From: Burkholderia sp. 4M9327F10
GTDB lineage: Bacteria > Pseudomonadota > Gammaproteobacteria > Burkholderiales > Burkholderiaceae
Reading direction: 5' to 3'
Assembly (NCBI RefSeq): GCF_005503145.1
Contig: NZ_SCNV01000003.1
Coordinates: 248,001-312,000 of the forward strand
DNA: 64,000 bases
Shown: positions 28,504 to 36,928 of the stretch, in pieces
How the letters are laid out: each line of letters opens with the position of its first letter
Position numbering within the stretch: position 1 is the first letter of the stretch
The notes under the pieces: generated by a model
The model's database searches: none
What the model was told of the DNA's origin: nothing
What the model saw: only the letters and a program-made list of their open reading frames with translations
Program-made: the position numbers and the translations under genes

Positions 28504-29539
28504 GGAACAACTCACCCTGAGCATCATGGAGCGCGACGTGACGCCTGCTACGACTGAATCGGCCCGCTCGCCCCGACTTGGCGCGCCATTGTCGAGTCTT
28601 GCGCATTTCGGTTTTCTGACGCTGCCCAGCTTTTCGATGATCGCCTTCACGAGCGCGATCGAAGTCTTGCGCATGGCCAACTATGTGGGCCGGGCACAGC
28701 ATTACCGCTGGTCGGTGCTGACACCGGATGGTGTCGCGGTGCGGGCCAGCAACGGCATGACGGTCAAGCCGACTCGCACGCTCGAAGAGGCGGGTATGCC
28801 CGATGCGCTGATCGTGTGCGGCGGTACGCAGATTCGCAGCGCGGTCGATTCCGACGTCAAGGCCTTGCTGGGCGATGTGGCGCAGCAGGGCGTACCGCTT
28901 GGCGGCATCTGCACAGGCGCTTATGCGCTGATGTCGGCGGGTCTGCTGGACGACTATCGCTGCACCGTGCATTGGGAGGATCTGTCGACGCTGCACAAGG
29001 AGTTTCCACGCGTGCATTTCGCGGACGAACTGTTTGTGATCGATCGTGATCGCCTGACGTGCACCGGCGGCACGGCGCCGCTTGATCTGATGCTGAATCT
29101 CGTGGGTGGCCGCTTGGGGCAAAATCTTGCTGCTCAGGTATCCGAACAATTTATCCTGGAGCGTATTCGTAGCGCCAGCGATCCGCAGCCCATTCCTGTC
29201 GACGCCCGGGTGGGTTTTTCGCGTGCGGAGCTGATCGAGGTGGTGCGCCTGATGGAGGCGAATATCGAGGAGCCGCTCTCGCTGGAGGAACTTGCGCGCC
29301 TCGTGCAGCTTTCGCAGCGTCATTTGCAGCGCATGTTCAAGGTGTATCTGAGCGTATCGCCGACGCACTACTATCTGACGCTGCGTCTGCGCCGGGCCCG
29401 CGATCTGTTGCGCACCACCGATGCATCCATTGCGCGCGTCACGACAATATGCGGGTTTCACTCGCCGTGTCATTTCAGCAAGGCATACCGGGCGCAGTTC
29501 GGCCATGCGCCGAGTGTGGAGCGTCGTCAGGCCAATTAA
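28502..29539 (+). CDS. GbdR-like AraC-family regulator (GATase-1 fold plus helix-turn-helix)
   Basis: This 345-residue protein has an N-terminal DJ-1/GATase-like domain (about 35-205, with GGICTGAYALMSAGLL) and C-terminal AraC helix-turn-helix domain (about 235-340, with LSLEELARLVQLSQRHLQRMFKVYL). The layout and length match GbdR, the glycine-betaine/dimethylglycine-responsive activator, and its place inside a betaine transporter operon supports that. The start at 28502 lies in a palindrome and lacks a ribosome-binding site; ATG 28526 is an alternative that keeps all domains. Confidence 0.85.
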   Translation: MEQLTLSIMERDVTPATTESARSPRLGAPLSSLAHFGFLTLPSFSMIAFTSAIEVLRMANYVGRAQHYRWSVLTPDGVAVRASNGMTVKPTRTLEEAGMPDALIVCGGTQIRSAVDSDVKALLGDVAQQGVPLGGICTGAYALMSAGLLDDYRCTVHWEDLSTLHKEFPRVHFADELFVIDRDRLTCTGGTAPLDLMLNLVGGRLGQNLAAQVSEQFILERIRSASDPQPIPVDARVGFSRAELIEVVRLMEANIEEPLSLEELARLVQLSQRHLQRMFKVYLSVSPTHYYLTLRLRRARDLLRTTDASIARVTTICGFHSPCHFSKAYRAQFGHAPSVERRQAN

Positions 29540-29567
29540 GTCAACAACAAGCGTGGAGAGAACAGAA

Positions 29568-30509
29568 ATGAATAGAAAGTGCAGGGCAGCGGCTTGCGTA
29601 CTTGGGCTCGCAAGCGCGATGGCGCACGCAGCAGATCCGGCTGTATGCCGCGATGTGCGCTTTGCCGATGTAGGCTGGACCGATATTGCGGCCACGACCG
29701 GGCTTGCCTCGACGGTATTTGAAGGACTCGGGTATCGCCCAACGAAGACCATCGCTTCAGTGCCGATTACCTTTGCAGGTATCAAGAGCAAGCAGATCGA
29801 TGTGTTTCTCGGCTACTGGGCGCCGACCATGGACCCGATCATCACCCCGTTCGTCAAGGCGGGCACGATCAAGGTGCTGGCGACGCCGAATCTGACCGGC
29901 GCGAAGTATACGCTGGCCGTGCCGGACTATGTGTATAACGGCGGCCTGAAGAATTTTTCCGATATCCAGAAGTACGCGGACAAGCTCAATGGCAAGATCT
30001 ACGGTATCGAGCCGGGCAATGACGGCAATGCGCTGATCAAGAAGATGATCGATGGCAACCAGTTCGGCCTCGGCAAATTCAAACTGGTCGAATCGAGCGA
30101 AGCGGGCATGCTGGTCGAGGTCAACCGCGCGATCCGCGAAAAGCAATGGATCGTGTTTCTCGGCTGGGAACCGCATCCGATGAATGTGCAGATGAAGATC
30201 GATTATCTGGCCGGCGGCGACGATGTATTCGGGCCAAACTATGGCGAAGCCAAGGTATTTACGGCGACGCCGCCCGACTATGCCGCACGCTGCCCGAACG
30301 CGGCGAAGCTGGTGTCGAATCTGCAGTTCACCACGGCCATCGAGAATCATGTGATGGTGCCGATCATGAACAAGACCGATGCAAACCAGGCCGCACTCGA
30401 GTGGCTAAAGGCGAATCCGCAAGTGCTGGATCAGTGGCTGGCCGGCGTGACGACGATCGATGGCAAGCCGGGGTTGCCTGCTGTGAAGTCGTATATCGCT
30501 TCGCACTGA
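29568..30509 (+). CDS. proX: Glycine betaine/choline ABC importer periplasmic binding protein
   Basis: This 313-residue protein has a signal peptide (about 1-21) and the OpuAC/ChoX fold. Aromatic segments expected to form the quaternary-amine cage are visible: FADVGWTDI, FLGYWAPTMDP, VFLGWEPHPMN. The FADVGWTDI segment resembles the choline-binding protein ChoX, so choline is as likely as betaine. Start ATG 29568 has GGAG upstream; it lies 28 bases after the regulator. A hairpin with a T-tract follows the stop. Confidence 0.9.
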   Translation: MNRKCRAAACVLGLASAMAHAADPAVCRDVRFADVGWTDIAATTGLASTVFEGLGYRPTKTIASVPITFAGIKSKQIDVFLGYWAPTMDPIITPFVKAGTIKVLATPNLTGAKYTLAVPDYVYNGGLKNFSDIQKYADKLNGKIYGIEPGNDGNALIKKMIDGNQFGLGKFKLVESSEAGMLVEVNRAIREKQWIVFLGWEPHPMNVQMKIDYLAGGDDVFGPNYGEAKVFTATPPDYAARCPNAAKLVSNLQFTTAIENHVMVPIMNKTDANQAALEWLKANPQVLDQWLAGVTTIDGKPGLPAVKSYIASH

Positions 30510-30531
30510 GGCGAGACGGGTTTCCCCGTAG

Positions 30532-30590
30532 CGGGGCGCGTGATGGTTCGTTGGACTTGGGATGCGCCCCGTGCTTTTTTGTGAATTGGC
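30532..30590 (+). terminator. Probable terminator of the betaine transporter operon
   Basis: CGGGGCGC (30532-30539) pairs with GCGCCCCG (30574-30581) across a 34-base loop, followed by TGC and six T residues (30585-30590). It begins 23 bases after the proX stop. The loop is long, so the stem may compete with other folds. Confidence 0.6.
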
Positions 30591-30665
30591 CTCAGGTTTG
30601 TGAACTCGGGCTGCGCAGTCGGGCAGCGGTGGGGCGTGCGCCGTGGCCGCCTCCGGTCCGCTGCT

Positions 30666-31823
30666 TCAAGCGCGGATCTCGAACCCCTTTGCATATCCGT
30701 CCGGATCGCTACCGTCCCACACCCTGCCATCGATCAAAACCTGCGAGACGGTCTCGGCCGGAATCGCAATGCCGATCTGGCTCGCAGCGTCGCGATACAA
30801 GCCGGTCTGATTGATCGCAGCCGCAATCTCGCGATAGTCGTCGCGGTGCGCGATCATCCCCCAGCGCTCGTATTGAGTCAAAAACCAGACGCCGTCGTCC
30901 GGGCGCGGATAGTTCACTGCGCCGTCTTCGAAGAACCGCACGGGCTGCCGCCTGGAGGCAAGCGCTGCGCTGTCGCGGGTAAGGCGCTGCGCAATCAAGG
31001 CTTCATCAATGCCGATATATTCCGGCCGCACCAGCCAGCGCGCAATCTCGTTGCGATGCCCCTCGCCATCGAGCCAGCGGCACGCTTCGAGCATGGTTTG
31101 CACCAGCGCTCGCGCGGTGCGCGGATGCTGGTTGACGAAATCGCGCCGGGAGGCGAGGACCTTCTCCGGATGATCCGGCCATATCTCGCTGGTATAAGCG
31201 ATGGTTCGACCGATTCCGCGTGCCTGGGCCGCGGCATTCCACGGTTCGCCGGCGCAGAATCCATCGAGCCGGTTCTCTGCAAGCGCGGCCACCATCTGCG
31301 GTGGCGGAATCACCACGCTTTCGATATCGCGTAACGGATGCACGCCTTGCGACGCGAGCCAGTAGTAGACCCACATTGCATGCGTTCCGGTCGGGAACGT
31401 CTGCGCAAAGACCGGCTTGCGGCCGAGCGTAGCCAGTGCGCGCGGCAACTCACGGTGTTCGGTCAACGCGTCGGCAAGACGGCTCGACAGTGTAATGGCC
31501 TGGCCGTTCCGGTTGAGCACCATCAGCACGGCCATATCCGTTTGCGGGCCGCCGAGGCCAAGCTGCACACCGTATGGGAGACCGTATAGGGCGTGGGCGG
31601 CATCCAGTTCGCCCGCCAGCAGCTTGTCGCGCAGTGCGGCCCATGACGGCTGGCGCGATAGCTCGAGGGTCAGGCCGTGCGCATGTCCGAACTCGAGCAG
31701 CTTGGCTGCGACCAGCGGCGCCGCATCGGCAAGCGAGACAAAGCCAAGCCGCAGATGCGTTTTCTCGGGCGGCATCGGCGCGGAGGGTGGCGAGGGTGGG
31801 GTAAGGGGGGCAGGTTGGTTCAT
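30666..31823 (-). CDS. nasS: NasS-type nitrate/nitrite sensor (NrtA/CmpA fold, cytoplasmic)
   Basis: This 385-residue protein has the ABC nitrate-binding-protein fold (LRLGFVSLADAAPLVAAK, then GLPYGVQLGLGG, then FCAGEPWNAAAQARGIG) but no signal peptide, only a Pro-rich tail of about 25 residues. Such cytoplasmic NrtA-like proteins paired with an ANTAR protein are the NasS sensors that release NasT when nitrate is present. ATG 31823 was taken; a TTG at 31862 would overlap nasT. It follows nasT by ten bases. No nitrate reductase or transporter gene is visible nearby. Confidence 0.87.
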   Translation of the reverse strand: MNQPAPLTPPSPPSAPMPPEKTHLRLGFVSLADAAPLVAAKLLEFGHAHGLTLELSRQPSWAALRDKLLAGELDAAHALYGLPYGVQLGLGGPQTDMAVLMVLNRNGQAITLSSRLADALTEHRELPRALATLGRKPVFAQTFPTGTHAMWVYYWLASQGVHPLRDIESVVIPPPQMVAALAENRLDGFCAGEPWNAAAQARGIGRTIAYTSEIWPDHPEKVLASRRDFVNQHPRTARALVQTMLEACRWLDGEGHRNEIARWLVRPEYIGIDEALIAQRLTRDSAALASRRQPVRFFEDGAVNYPRPDDGVWFLTQYERWGMIAHRDDYREIAAAINQTGLYRDAASQIGIAIPAETVSQVLIDGRVWDGSDPDGYAKGFEIRA

Positions 31824-31833
31824 GAGCCACGCT

Positions 31834-32409
31834 TTATTTGGGCGAGTCAGCGGCCATGACAATCTGCCGCGCGACCTCGATGAGCTTGACGCCCTGGTTC
31901 ATTGCACGCTTGCGCAGGCTCGCGTAGGCGGCGGGTTCGGCCAGCTTTTCCTGATCCATGATCAGACGCTTGGCGCGGTCGATCAGCTTGCGCTCGGCCA
32001 GTTCGTTTTCGACCTGTGCAAGCCTTTCGCGTAGCTGCGTTTCCTGGGCAAAGCGGGCCAGCGCGACTTCGAGAATCGGTGCGAGCTTTTCGGTTGCCAG
32101 GCCTTCGACCAGGTAGGCGGTGACGCCCGCGCCCACGGCGTCGCGGATCAGTTGCTGGTTGGCGTCGTTGCTGAACATGAGCACGGGGCGCGGTGCGGTT
32201 GCGTTCATCACCGCGAGTTGTTCGAGCGTGTCGCGTGACGGCGATTCGGTGTCGATGATGATGACATCAGGCCGCTCGCTTTCAACCCTGCGGTGCAGCG
32301 CCTGCGAGGCCGCCGTGCCGGCCAGCATGTCGTAGCCGAGCCGGGCGAGTGCTTCGCGCAGATCGCCTATCGGTTTGTCGGTATCGGTTACGAGTAGTAC
32401 GCGCAGCAT
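31834..32409 (-). CDS. nasT: NasT-type ANTAR antiterminator
   Basis: This 191-residue protein has a receiver-like domain (about 1-120; VLLVTDTDKPIG, phosphoacceptor-position Asp in VIIIDTESP) and a C-terminal ANTAR domain (about 130-185; ERKLIDRAKRLIMDQEKLAEPAAYASLRKRAM) that binds tandem RNA hairpins to prevent termination in nitrate-assimilation leaders. Start ATG 32409 gives the family N-terminus MLRVLL; the frame is open upstream but unlike the family. It pairs with nasS downstream. Confidence 0.9.
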   Translation of the reverse strand: MLRVLLVTDTDKPIGDLREALARLGYDMLAGTAASQALHRRVESERPDVIIIDTESPSRDTLEQLAVMNATAPRPVLMFSNDANQQLIRDAVGAGVTAYLVEGLATEKLAPILEVALARFAQETQLRERLAQVENELAERKLIDRAKRLIMDQEKLAEPAAYASLRKRAMNQGVKLIEVARQIVMAADSPK

Positions 32410-32692
32410 GGTTCGCCTGAGGGCGGCGGCATCGGGAGAGGGGTATCGGGTTGGGCAGCGCTTCGCGCCTGGCTTGCGATGGTTGGGCAGCAAATCGAGC
32501 TTTAAGCAAGCGGTATGCCATCTATATCAGTTGATGCGATGGCTGTGCGGGAATGCTTTTCCGCCAGGCGTTCGGCCAGTGCAACGCACGGAAGCGGTGC
32601 ACGGCCGGTTGGGCGCACAGGAGTGGCGCATGGGCGGTGAGCGCCGGCCATGTGCGGGCGTAACGACGTTGCGGTGACTCGCAGCGGGTTTA

Positions 32693-33922
32693 TTAAGCGG
32701 TGTTGGCCTCCGCCTCCGGCCACAGGCGTGGGAAAAGATAGCGAAACAGCCCAATGGGCAGCGCAAGTTCGACAGGACCCTTGGGTGACCTGGAGCGCAC
32801 AATGCCCAGCTTGAACAGATCGACCAACGCACGATCTGCGGTTCGCGCAGGCAGCCCCATCATGCCTTTGAATCTGGCCCGCTCCATTGACCGGACTGTT
32901 CCGAGGTAAGCAAGCGGCTGAGCTGCTTCGGTTTTCAGATAGCGGGTCTGTTCCTTGGTGGCCTCGGCCGCCAGCATCTGCGCCAGCCTTGCTTCAAACG
33001 CCTGCATTTGCAGCATGCCGTCCATAAAGCCGATCTGATCCAGGCAGATATTCATGGCAAAGGTAATGAATTCCACGAGACCGCTTTCACTCAATACGCC
33101 TCTGCCGTCGTAATCGCCTTTACGACGTGCATCGGCCGCCACAAGATGGCTGTAATACGCCGCTTGTTCCCGCGCAAAACCGCGCATGGGCGACCATAGC
33201 CCTTGTGTCAGCCCCAGCGCGGATAGTCCGATATGCGTATGCAACCGGGCCGTACGGCCGTTGCCGTCCAGAAACGGGTGAATCCAGGCCAGTCTATGGT
33301 GGGCCGCCATCAGGCCGATAAGCGCCGTCTCTCCCGAGCGGGTGTAGCGATAGCCGCGATGCCATTCCTCCATAAAGTTCGCCACCATGGCCGGATCGGG
33401 AGGGATATGCACGCCGACCTTGACGCCCCGCTCGCGCCATACACCGGGCGTGACCTTTTCCTCTTTACCCTCGTCATCCGTCTGGATCAGATCCTCCGGC
33501 GCCAGTTGATCATGAAGGTGCCGGTGAATGGCTTGCGCAACAGTGCTCTGGAAAAGCGTATCGGAGTCGAAAGACGGAAAGGTTTCCTCTGCCCAACGCT
33601 CCGTGACGATATGGGCCACCGCGATACGTTGCTTGCGTGCTTCCGCTGGCTTGCTGGAGAAATCCCTCTGAAGCGCCTGCTCGATTAACAAGGGCTCGGT
33701 ATGCTGGCCTTCTATCTTGTTGGTGTAGTACGAATTCATCGGGCGCAGCGCCTCACGCAAGAGATCGCGCAGATGCGGCATGCCATGCGCAGCCAGGTCT
33801 TTGGCTTGCCCGATGACTTCGGCTGCCAGCGGACGCAAGCTATTTAGCTTCGGCTCCGAGGGAAGCAGGGGATGCATCTGATGGACCGCGTGATACGGGT
33901 ATTTCGATTCAGCGCTGCTCAT
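32693..33922 (-). CDS. Fic-family protein with intramolecular inhibitory helix and C-terminal winged helix
   Basis: This 409-residue protein has the complete Fic active site HPFLDGNGRTAR (215-226), where the His is the base and the Arg/Gly/Asn residues bind nucleotide, so it should transfer AMP to a protein target. TNKIEG (67-72) matches the (S/T)xxxE(G/N) inhibitory motif located N-terminal to the Fic core, the class II arrangement in which the enzyme inhibits itself. A C-terminal region (about 340-400) resembles a winged helix, common in Fic proteins. No ribosome-binding site precedes the start; a small frame overlaps it. The target is unknown. Confidence 0.9.
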   Translation of the reverse strand: MSSAESKYPYHAVHQMHPLLPSEPKLNSLRPLAAEVIGQAKDLAAHGMPHLRDLLREALRPMNSYYTNKIEGQHTEPLLIEQALQRDFSSKPAEARKQRIAVAHIVTERWAEETFPSFDSDTLFQSTVAQAIHRHLHDQLAPEDLIQTDDEGKEEKVTPGVWRERGVKVGVHIPPDPAMVANFMEEWHRGYRYTRSGETALIGLMAAHHRLAWIHPFLDGNGRTARLHTHIGLSALGLTQGLWSPMRGFAREQAAYYSHLVAADARRKGDYDGRGVLSESGLVEFITFAMNICLDQIGFMDGMLQMQAFEARLAQMLAAEATKEQTRYLKTEAAQPLAYLGTVRSMERARFKGMMGLPARTADRALVDLFKLGIVRSRSPKGPVELALPIGLFRYLFPRLWPEAEANTA

Positions 33923-34097
33923 GGCTGTTTTGGTGGCGGATCTCGTGGTAGATCTGAGGGTGAAATTTTATCATAAAAATCCCTTTTATTACAGATAGAT
34001 ACGAAGTTAATGGTAGATCGTTTGGCGGATCTATAGGTAGATATTTCCAGCACTCCCCCGCGGCAAAACGGCCCCGCAGAAACTGCTCGTACAGCAC
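33909..34097 (-). CDS. Possible 62-residue upstream ORF overlapping the Fic start
   Basis: A GTG at 34097 preceded by GGAG (spacing about seven) opens a 62-residue frame that ends 14 bases inside the Fic gene. Because the Fic start has no ribosome-binding site of its own, translation of this frame could deliver ribosomes to it. The product is rich in Leu, Pro and aromatic residues and I recognise no family. It encodes two copies of the local DNA repeat. It may be non-coding. Confidence 0.3.
   Translation of the reverse strand: MLYEQFLRGRFAAGECWKYLPIDPPNDLPLTSYLSVIKGIFMIKFHPQIYHEIRHQNSHEQR
33934..34044. repeat. Imperfect 22-bp direct repeats upstream of the Fic gene
   Basis: A 22-base unit at 33934-33955 recurs at 34023-34044 with the shared parts TGGCGGATCT and GGTAGAT. 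A further TGGTAGATC lies at 34011-34019. The AT-rich DNA between them (33960-34010) is a plausible promoter, so these may be binding sites for an autoregulator, perhaps the Fic winged helix itself. Confidence 0.45.
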
Positions 34098-34167
34098 CGC
34101 TGTCTCCGTGCTAACCCCTATTCCCACCTCCCGATTCCGAGGACTACGATCCGCTTCATCAAATTAT

Positions 34168-34180
34168 AGAACGACGTTCT
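34168..34180. promoter_or_regulatory. Candidate IclR operator upstream of the CoA-transferase operon
   Basis: AGAACGACGTTCT (34168-34180) is a perfect 6+1+6 palindrome, with a further half-site TGGAACG at 34187-34193. It ends 42 bases before the CoA-transferase start. IclR-family regulators commonly use GAAC-type dyads, and an IclR gene closes this operon. Confidence 0.5.
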
Positions 34181-34222
34181 GTTAGATGGAACGTCAGCAG
34201 GTCAACTCGGAAAAGGCTCGTT

Positions 34223-35434
34223 ATGATTTCCCTCCCGCTTTCCGGCATTCGCGTGCTGGATCTGTCCAATGTTCTGTCAGGGCCGTTCTGCACCTATCAG
34301 CTTGCGCTGCTCGGCGCTGATGTCCTGAAGGTCGAGAATCCCGCCGGCGGCGATCTGGCGCGCCGCCTGGGCGCCGATCCGCAGGCTTCCGCACGCAATA
34401 TGGGCGCATCCTTTGTGGCTGTGAACGCCGGCAAGGAATCGCTCACGCTCAATCTGAAGCACGAGGCGGGTAAAGCGATCCTGCGCAAGCTTGTGGCCGA
34501 GGCCGATGTGCTGGTCGAGAATTTCCGGCCCGGCGTGATGGACCGCCTCGGCTTGGGCGCGCAGGCGCTGCTCGAGGTCAATCCGCGCCTTGTCTACTGC
34601 GCGATTTCGGGCTTCGGCAATGACGGTCCGCTGGCGCATCGTCCGGCCTACGACCAGATTATCCAGGGCATGTCGGGCGCAATGAGCGTGACCGGCGACG
34701 CCGCTAGCGCGCCGCTGCGGGTCGGCTATCCGGTGGCGGACACGGTCGGCGGCATGAGCGCGGCGCTGGCGATCTGTGCGGCGGTGGTGGCGGCGCAGCG
34801 CACGGGTGAGGGCAGGGTAATCGATGTTTCGATGCTTGAGGCGACGCTTTCCAGCATGGGCTGGGTGGTCTCCAACTATCTGAATGCCGGTGTCACGCCC
34901 ACTCCCATGGGCAACGAAAACTTCACCGCCGCGCCTTCCGGAACCTTTGTCTGCGGCGAAGGCATGCTGAATATTGCCGCTAATGAGACGAAGCAGTTTA
35001 TTTCGCTATGCGAACTGATTGGCCGCCCCGATCTGCCGCACGACGAACGCTTTAGCGAACGCAATACGCGCAAGCGCTATCGCATCGAACTGAAGCGTGA
35101 GATCGAAGCGGCGCTCGCCCTGGACACCGCCAGCAACTGGGAGCAGCGCATGACCGCGGCAGGCGTGCCGGCCGGACTGGTGCTAGGCGTGCCCGAGGCG
35201 ATTGGCCAGCCGCAACTTGTCGAGCGTGAATTCGTTCATGAGCTGCAGGATGGCGAAACCGTCCAGCGTGTTACGCGCGCGGGCTTCCGCTTTGCCGACG
35301 CCCACGGCGAAGTCATGAACGGCGCGCCGGCCTCGCGCGCGCCGCATCTATCCGAACACACAGACGCGCATTTGCAGCGGCTCGGCTTTGATGCCGACAC
35401 GATTGCGCGGCTACGAGAAGACGGCGCGATCTAA
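34223..35434 (+). CDS. Family III CoA-transferase (CaiB/BaiF)
   Basis: This 403-residue enzyme moves CoA from an acyl-CoA donor to a free carboxylic acid. It has the family start GIRVLDLSNVLSGPF, the segment LKVENPAGGDLARRLG, and the catalytic Asp (Asp173 in YPVADTVGG), which forms the anhydride intermediate. It is the first gene of a five-gene unit with a permease, citryl-CoA-lyase-like protein, SMP-30 lactonase and IclR regulator, so it probably activates the acid that this unit takes up. Family relatives act on carnitine, formate/oxalate, succinate/itaconate and mesaconate; the substrate here is open. Confidence 0.9.
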   Translation: MISLPLSGIRVLDLSNVLSGPFCTYQLALLGADVLKVENPAGGDLARRLGADPQASARNMGASFVAVNAGKESLTLNLKHEAGKAILRKLVAEADVLVENFRPGVMDRLGLGAQALLEVNPRLVYCAISGFGNDGPLAHRPAYDQIIQGMSGAMSVTGDAASAPLRVGYPVADTVGGMSAALAICAAVVAAQRTGEGRVIDVSMLEATLSSMGWVVSNYLNAGVTPTPMGNENFTAAPSGTFVCGEGMLNIAANETKQFISLCELIGRPDLPHDERFSERNTRKRYRIELKREIEAALALDTASNWEQRMTAAGVPAGLVLGVPEAIGQPQLVEREFVHELQDGETVQRVTRAGFRFADAHGEVMNGAPASRAPHLSEHTDAHLQRLGFDADTIARLREDGAI

Positions 35435-35469
35435 GCCCGCACTGCGAAGAGACCTGACTGGAGGAGTAC

Positions 35470-36918
35470 ATGAGACACGCATCAAACGCGGTTTCGCGCG
35501 CAGGATTCGCGGACGCCGTGGAGCATACCGCCGATCAAGAAACCCAGGCCCGCGGCATTGTCGCGCGGCTCGACCGTCTGCCTGCCACGCGGCATATCTG
35601 GACGATTGTGTTTCTGCTGTCGCTAGGCGGCTGTTTTGAGTTTTACGATCTGTTTATGACCGGCTATATCGCGCCGGGGCTGATCGAGAGCGGTCTGTTC
35701 GTCAAGACTTCGACATCGATCTTTGCCATGAACAGTATTGCGGCCTTTGTGGCGGCCACGTTTCTCGGGCTGTTTATCGGCACCATGGGGCTCGGTTTTC
35801 TTGCTGACCGTTTTGGCCGCCGCCGTATCTTCGTGGTGGCACTGCTCGCCTATACGGCCGCCAGCATCATGATGGCGTTTCAGCATAGCGCGCCTGGCGT
35901 GAATATTTTCCGTCTGCTGGCGGGCATTGGGCTCGGCGTCGAGATGGTCACCATCAATACCTATGTTGCCGAACTGATGCCCAAGAATCTGCGCGGCCGT
36001 GCCTTTGCGATTACGCAGATCGTGCCGTACTGCGCAGTGCCGGTGGTTGCGTTGATGTCCTGGTGGCTGGTGCCGCAGCAGCCGTTCGGCATCGATGGCT
36101 GGCGCTGGGTCGTGCTGGCGAGCGCGGTGGGCGCGGCGATTGTCTGGGTGATTCGCCTGGGTATCCCCGAAAGTCCGCGCTGGCTGGTGACGCGTGGCCG
36201 CCTCGATGAGGCTGCGCGCGTCACGCAGCAGATCGAGCGCGTTGTCGAGCGCCAATACCGGCGTCCATTGCCGACGCCGGTGCCGCATACGCATAGCGCG
36301 CCCACGGTCGAGCGCCGCTTTCGCGACATCCTGAAAGCGCCTTATCTGAAGCGCACCATCATGATGTCGGTCTATAACGCGGTCTCGGTGATCGGCTTTT
36401 ATGGCTTTAGCAACTGGATCCCTTCGCTGCTGACCAGCAAGGGCTTCAATCTCGTGCATAGCCTGCAATACTCGTTTTTGATGTCGATTGCGCTGCCGCT
36501 TGGACCGGCCTTGTTTTTCTTCTTCGCCGACAAGATCGAGCGCAAGTGGAGTCTGGTCGGCGCGTCGGGTGCGATTGCGGTGTTCGGGCTCGCTTTTGCG
36601 CATCAGACCGGTTCATTGGGGCTGATTGTTTTCGGCTTCTGCATGAACCTGGCGCTGACCATCATGACCTATTCGTTCCAGACTTATCAGTCGGAGCTCT
36701 ATCCAACTGAAATCCGCGCGCGGGCCATTGGTTTTGTCTACTCGTGGAGCCGTCTGAGCGCAATTTTCTCGGGCTTTCTGGTGGCGTTCTTTCTGCGCGA
36801 TTTCGGCGCGAATGGCGTGTTCATCATGATCAGCAGCTGCATGGTGTTTGTGATGCTGCTGATCGGCATTATGGGACCGGCCACCAAGGGCCTGGCACTC
36901 GAAGATATCAACCGTTGA
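35470..36918 (+). CDS. MFS permease of the organic-acid/sugar symporter type
   Basis: This 482-residue transporter has about twelve membrane segments and a 35-residue polar N-terminal tail. It carries the loop motif GFLADRFGRRRIF (about 117-129), and ESPRWLVTRGRLDEA after helix six, typical of the metabolite:H+/sugar-porter-like branch. It has GGAGGAG before its ATG and lies 35 bases after the CoA-transferase. It probably imports the substrate of this operon. Confidence 0.88.
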   Translation: MRHASNAVSRAGFADAVEHTADQETQARGIVARLDRLPATRHIWTIVFLLSLGGCFEFYDLFMTGYIAPGLIESGLFVKTSTSIFAMNSIAAFVAATFLGLFIGTMGLGFLADRFGRRRIFVVALLAYTAASIMMAFQHSAPGVNIFRLLAGIGLGVEMVTINTYVAELMPKNLRGRAFAITQIVPYCAVPVVALMSWWLVPQQPFGIDGWRWVVLASAVGAAIVWVIRLGIPESPRWLVTRGRLDEAARVTQQIERVVERQYRRPLPTPVPHTHSAPTVERRFRDILKAPYLKRTIMMSVYNAVSVIGFYGFSNWIPSLLTSKGFNLVHSLQYSFLMSIALPLGPALFFFFADKIERKWSLVGASGAIAVFGLAFAHQTGSLGLIVFGFCMNLALTIMTYSFQTYQSELYPTEIRARAIGFVYSWSRLSAIFSGFLVAFFLRDFGANGVFIMISSCMVFVMLLIGIMGPATKGLALEDINR

Positions 36919-36928
36919 TACAGGCATC

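Noticed and set aside
27497..29791. 764-codon open frame on the minus strand
   Set aside because: It lies antisense to the permease and GbdR-like genes and part of proX, and its product is His/Arg/Gln-rich in the way of high-GC antisense frames.
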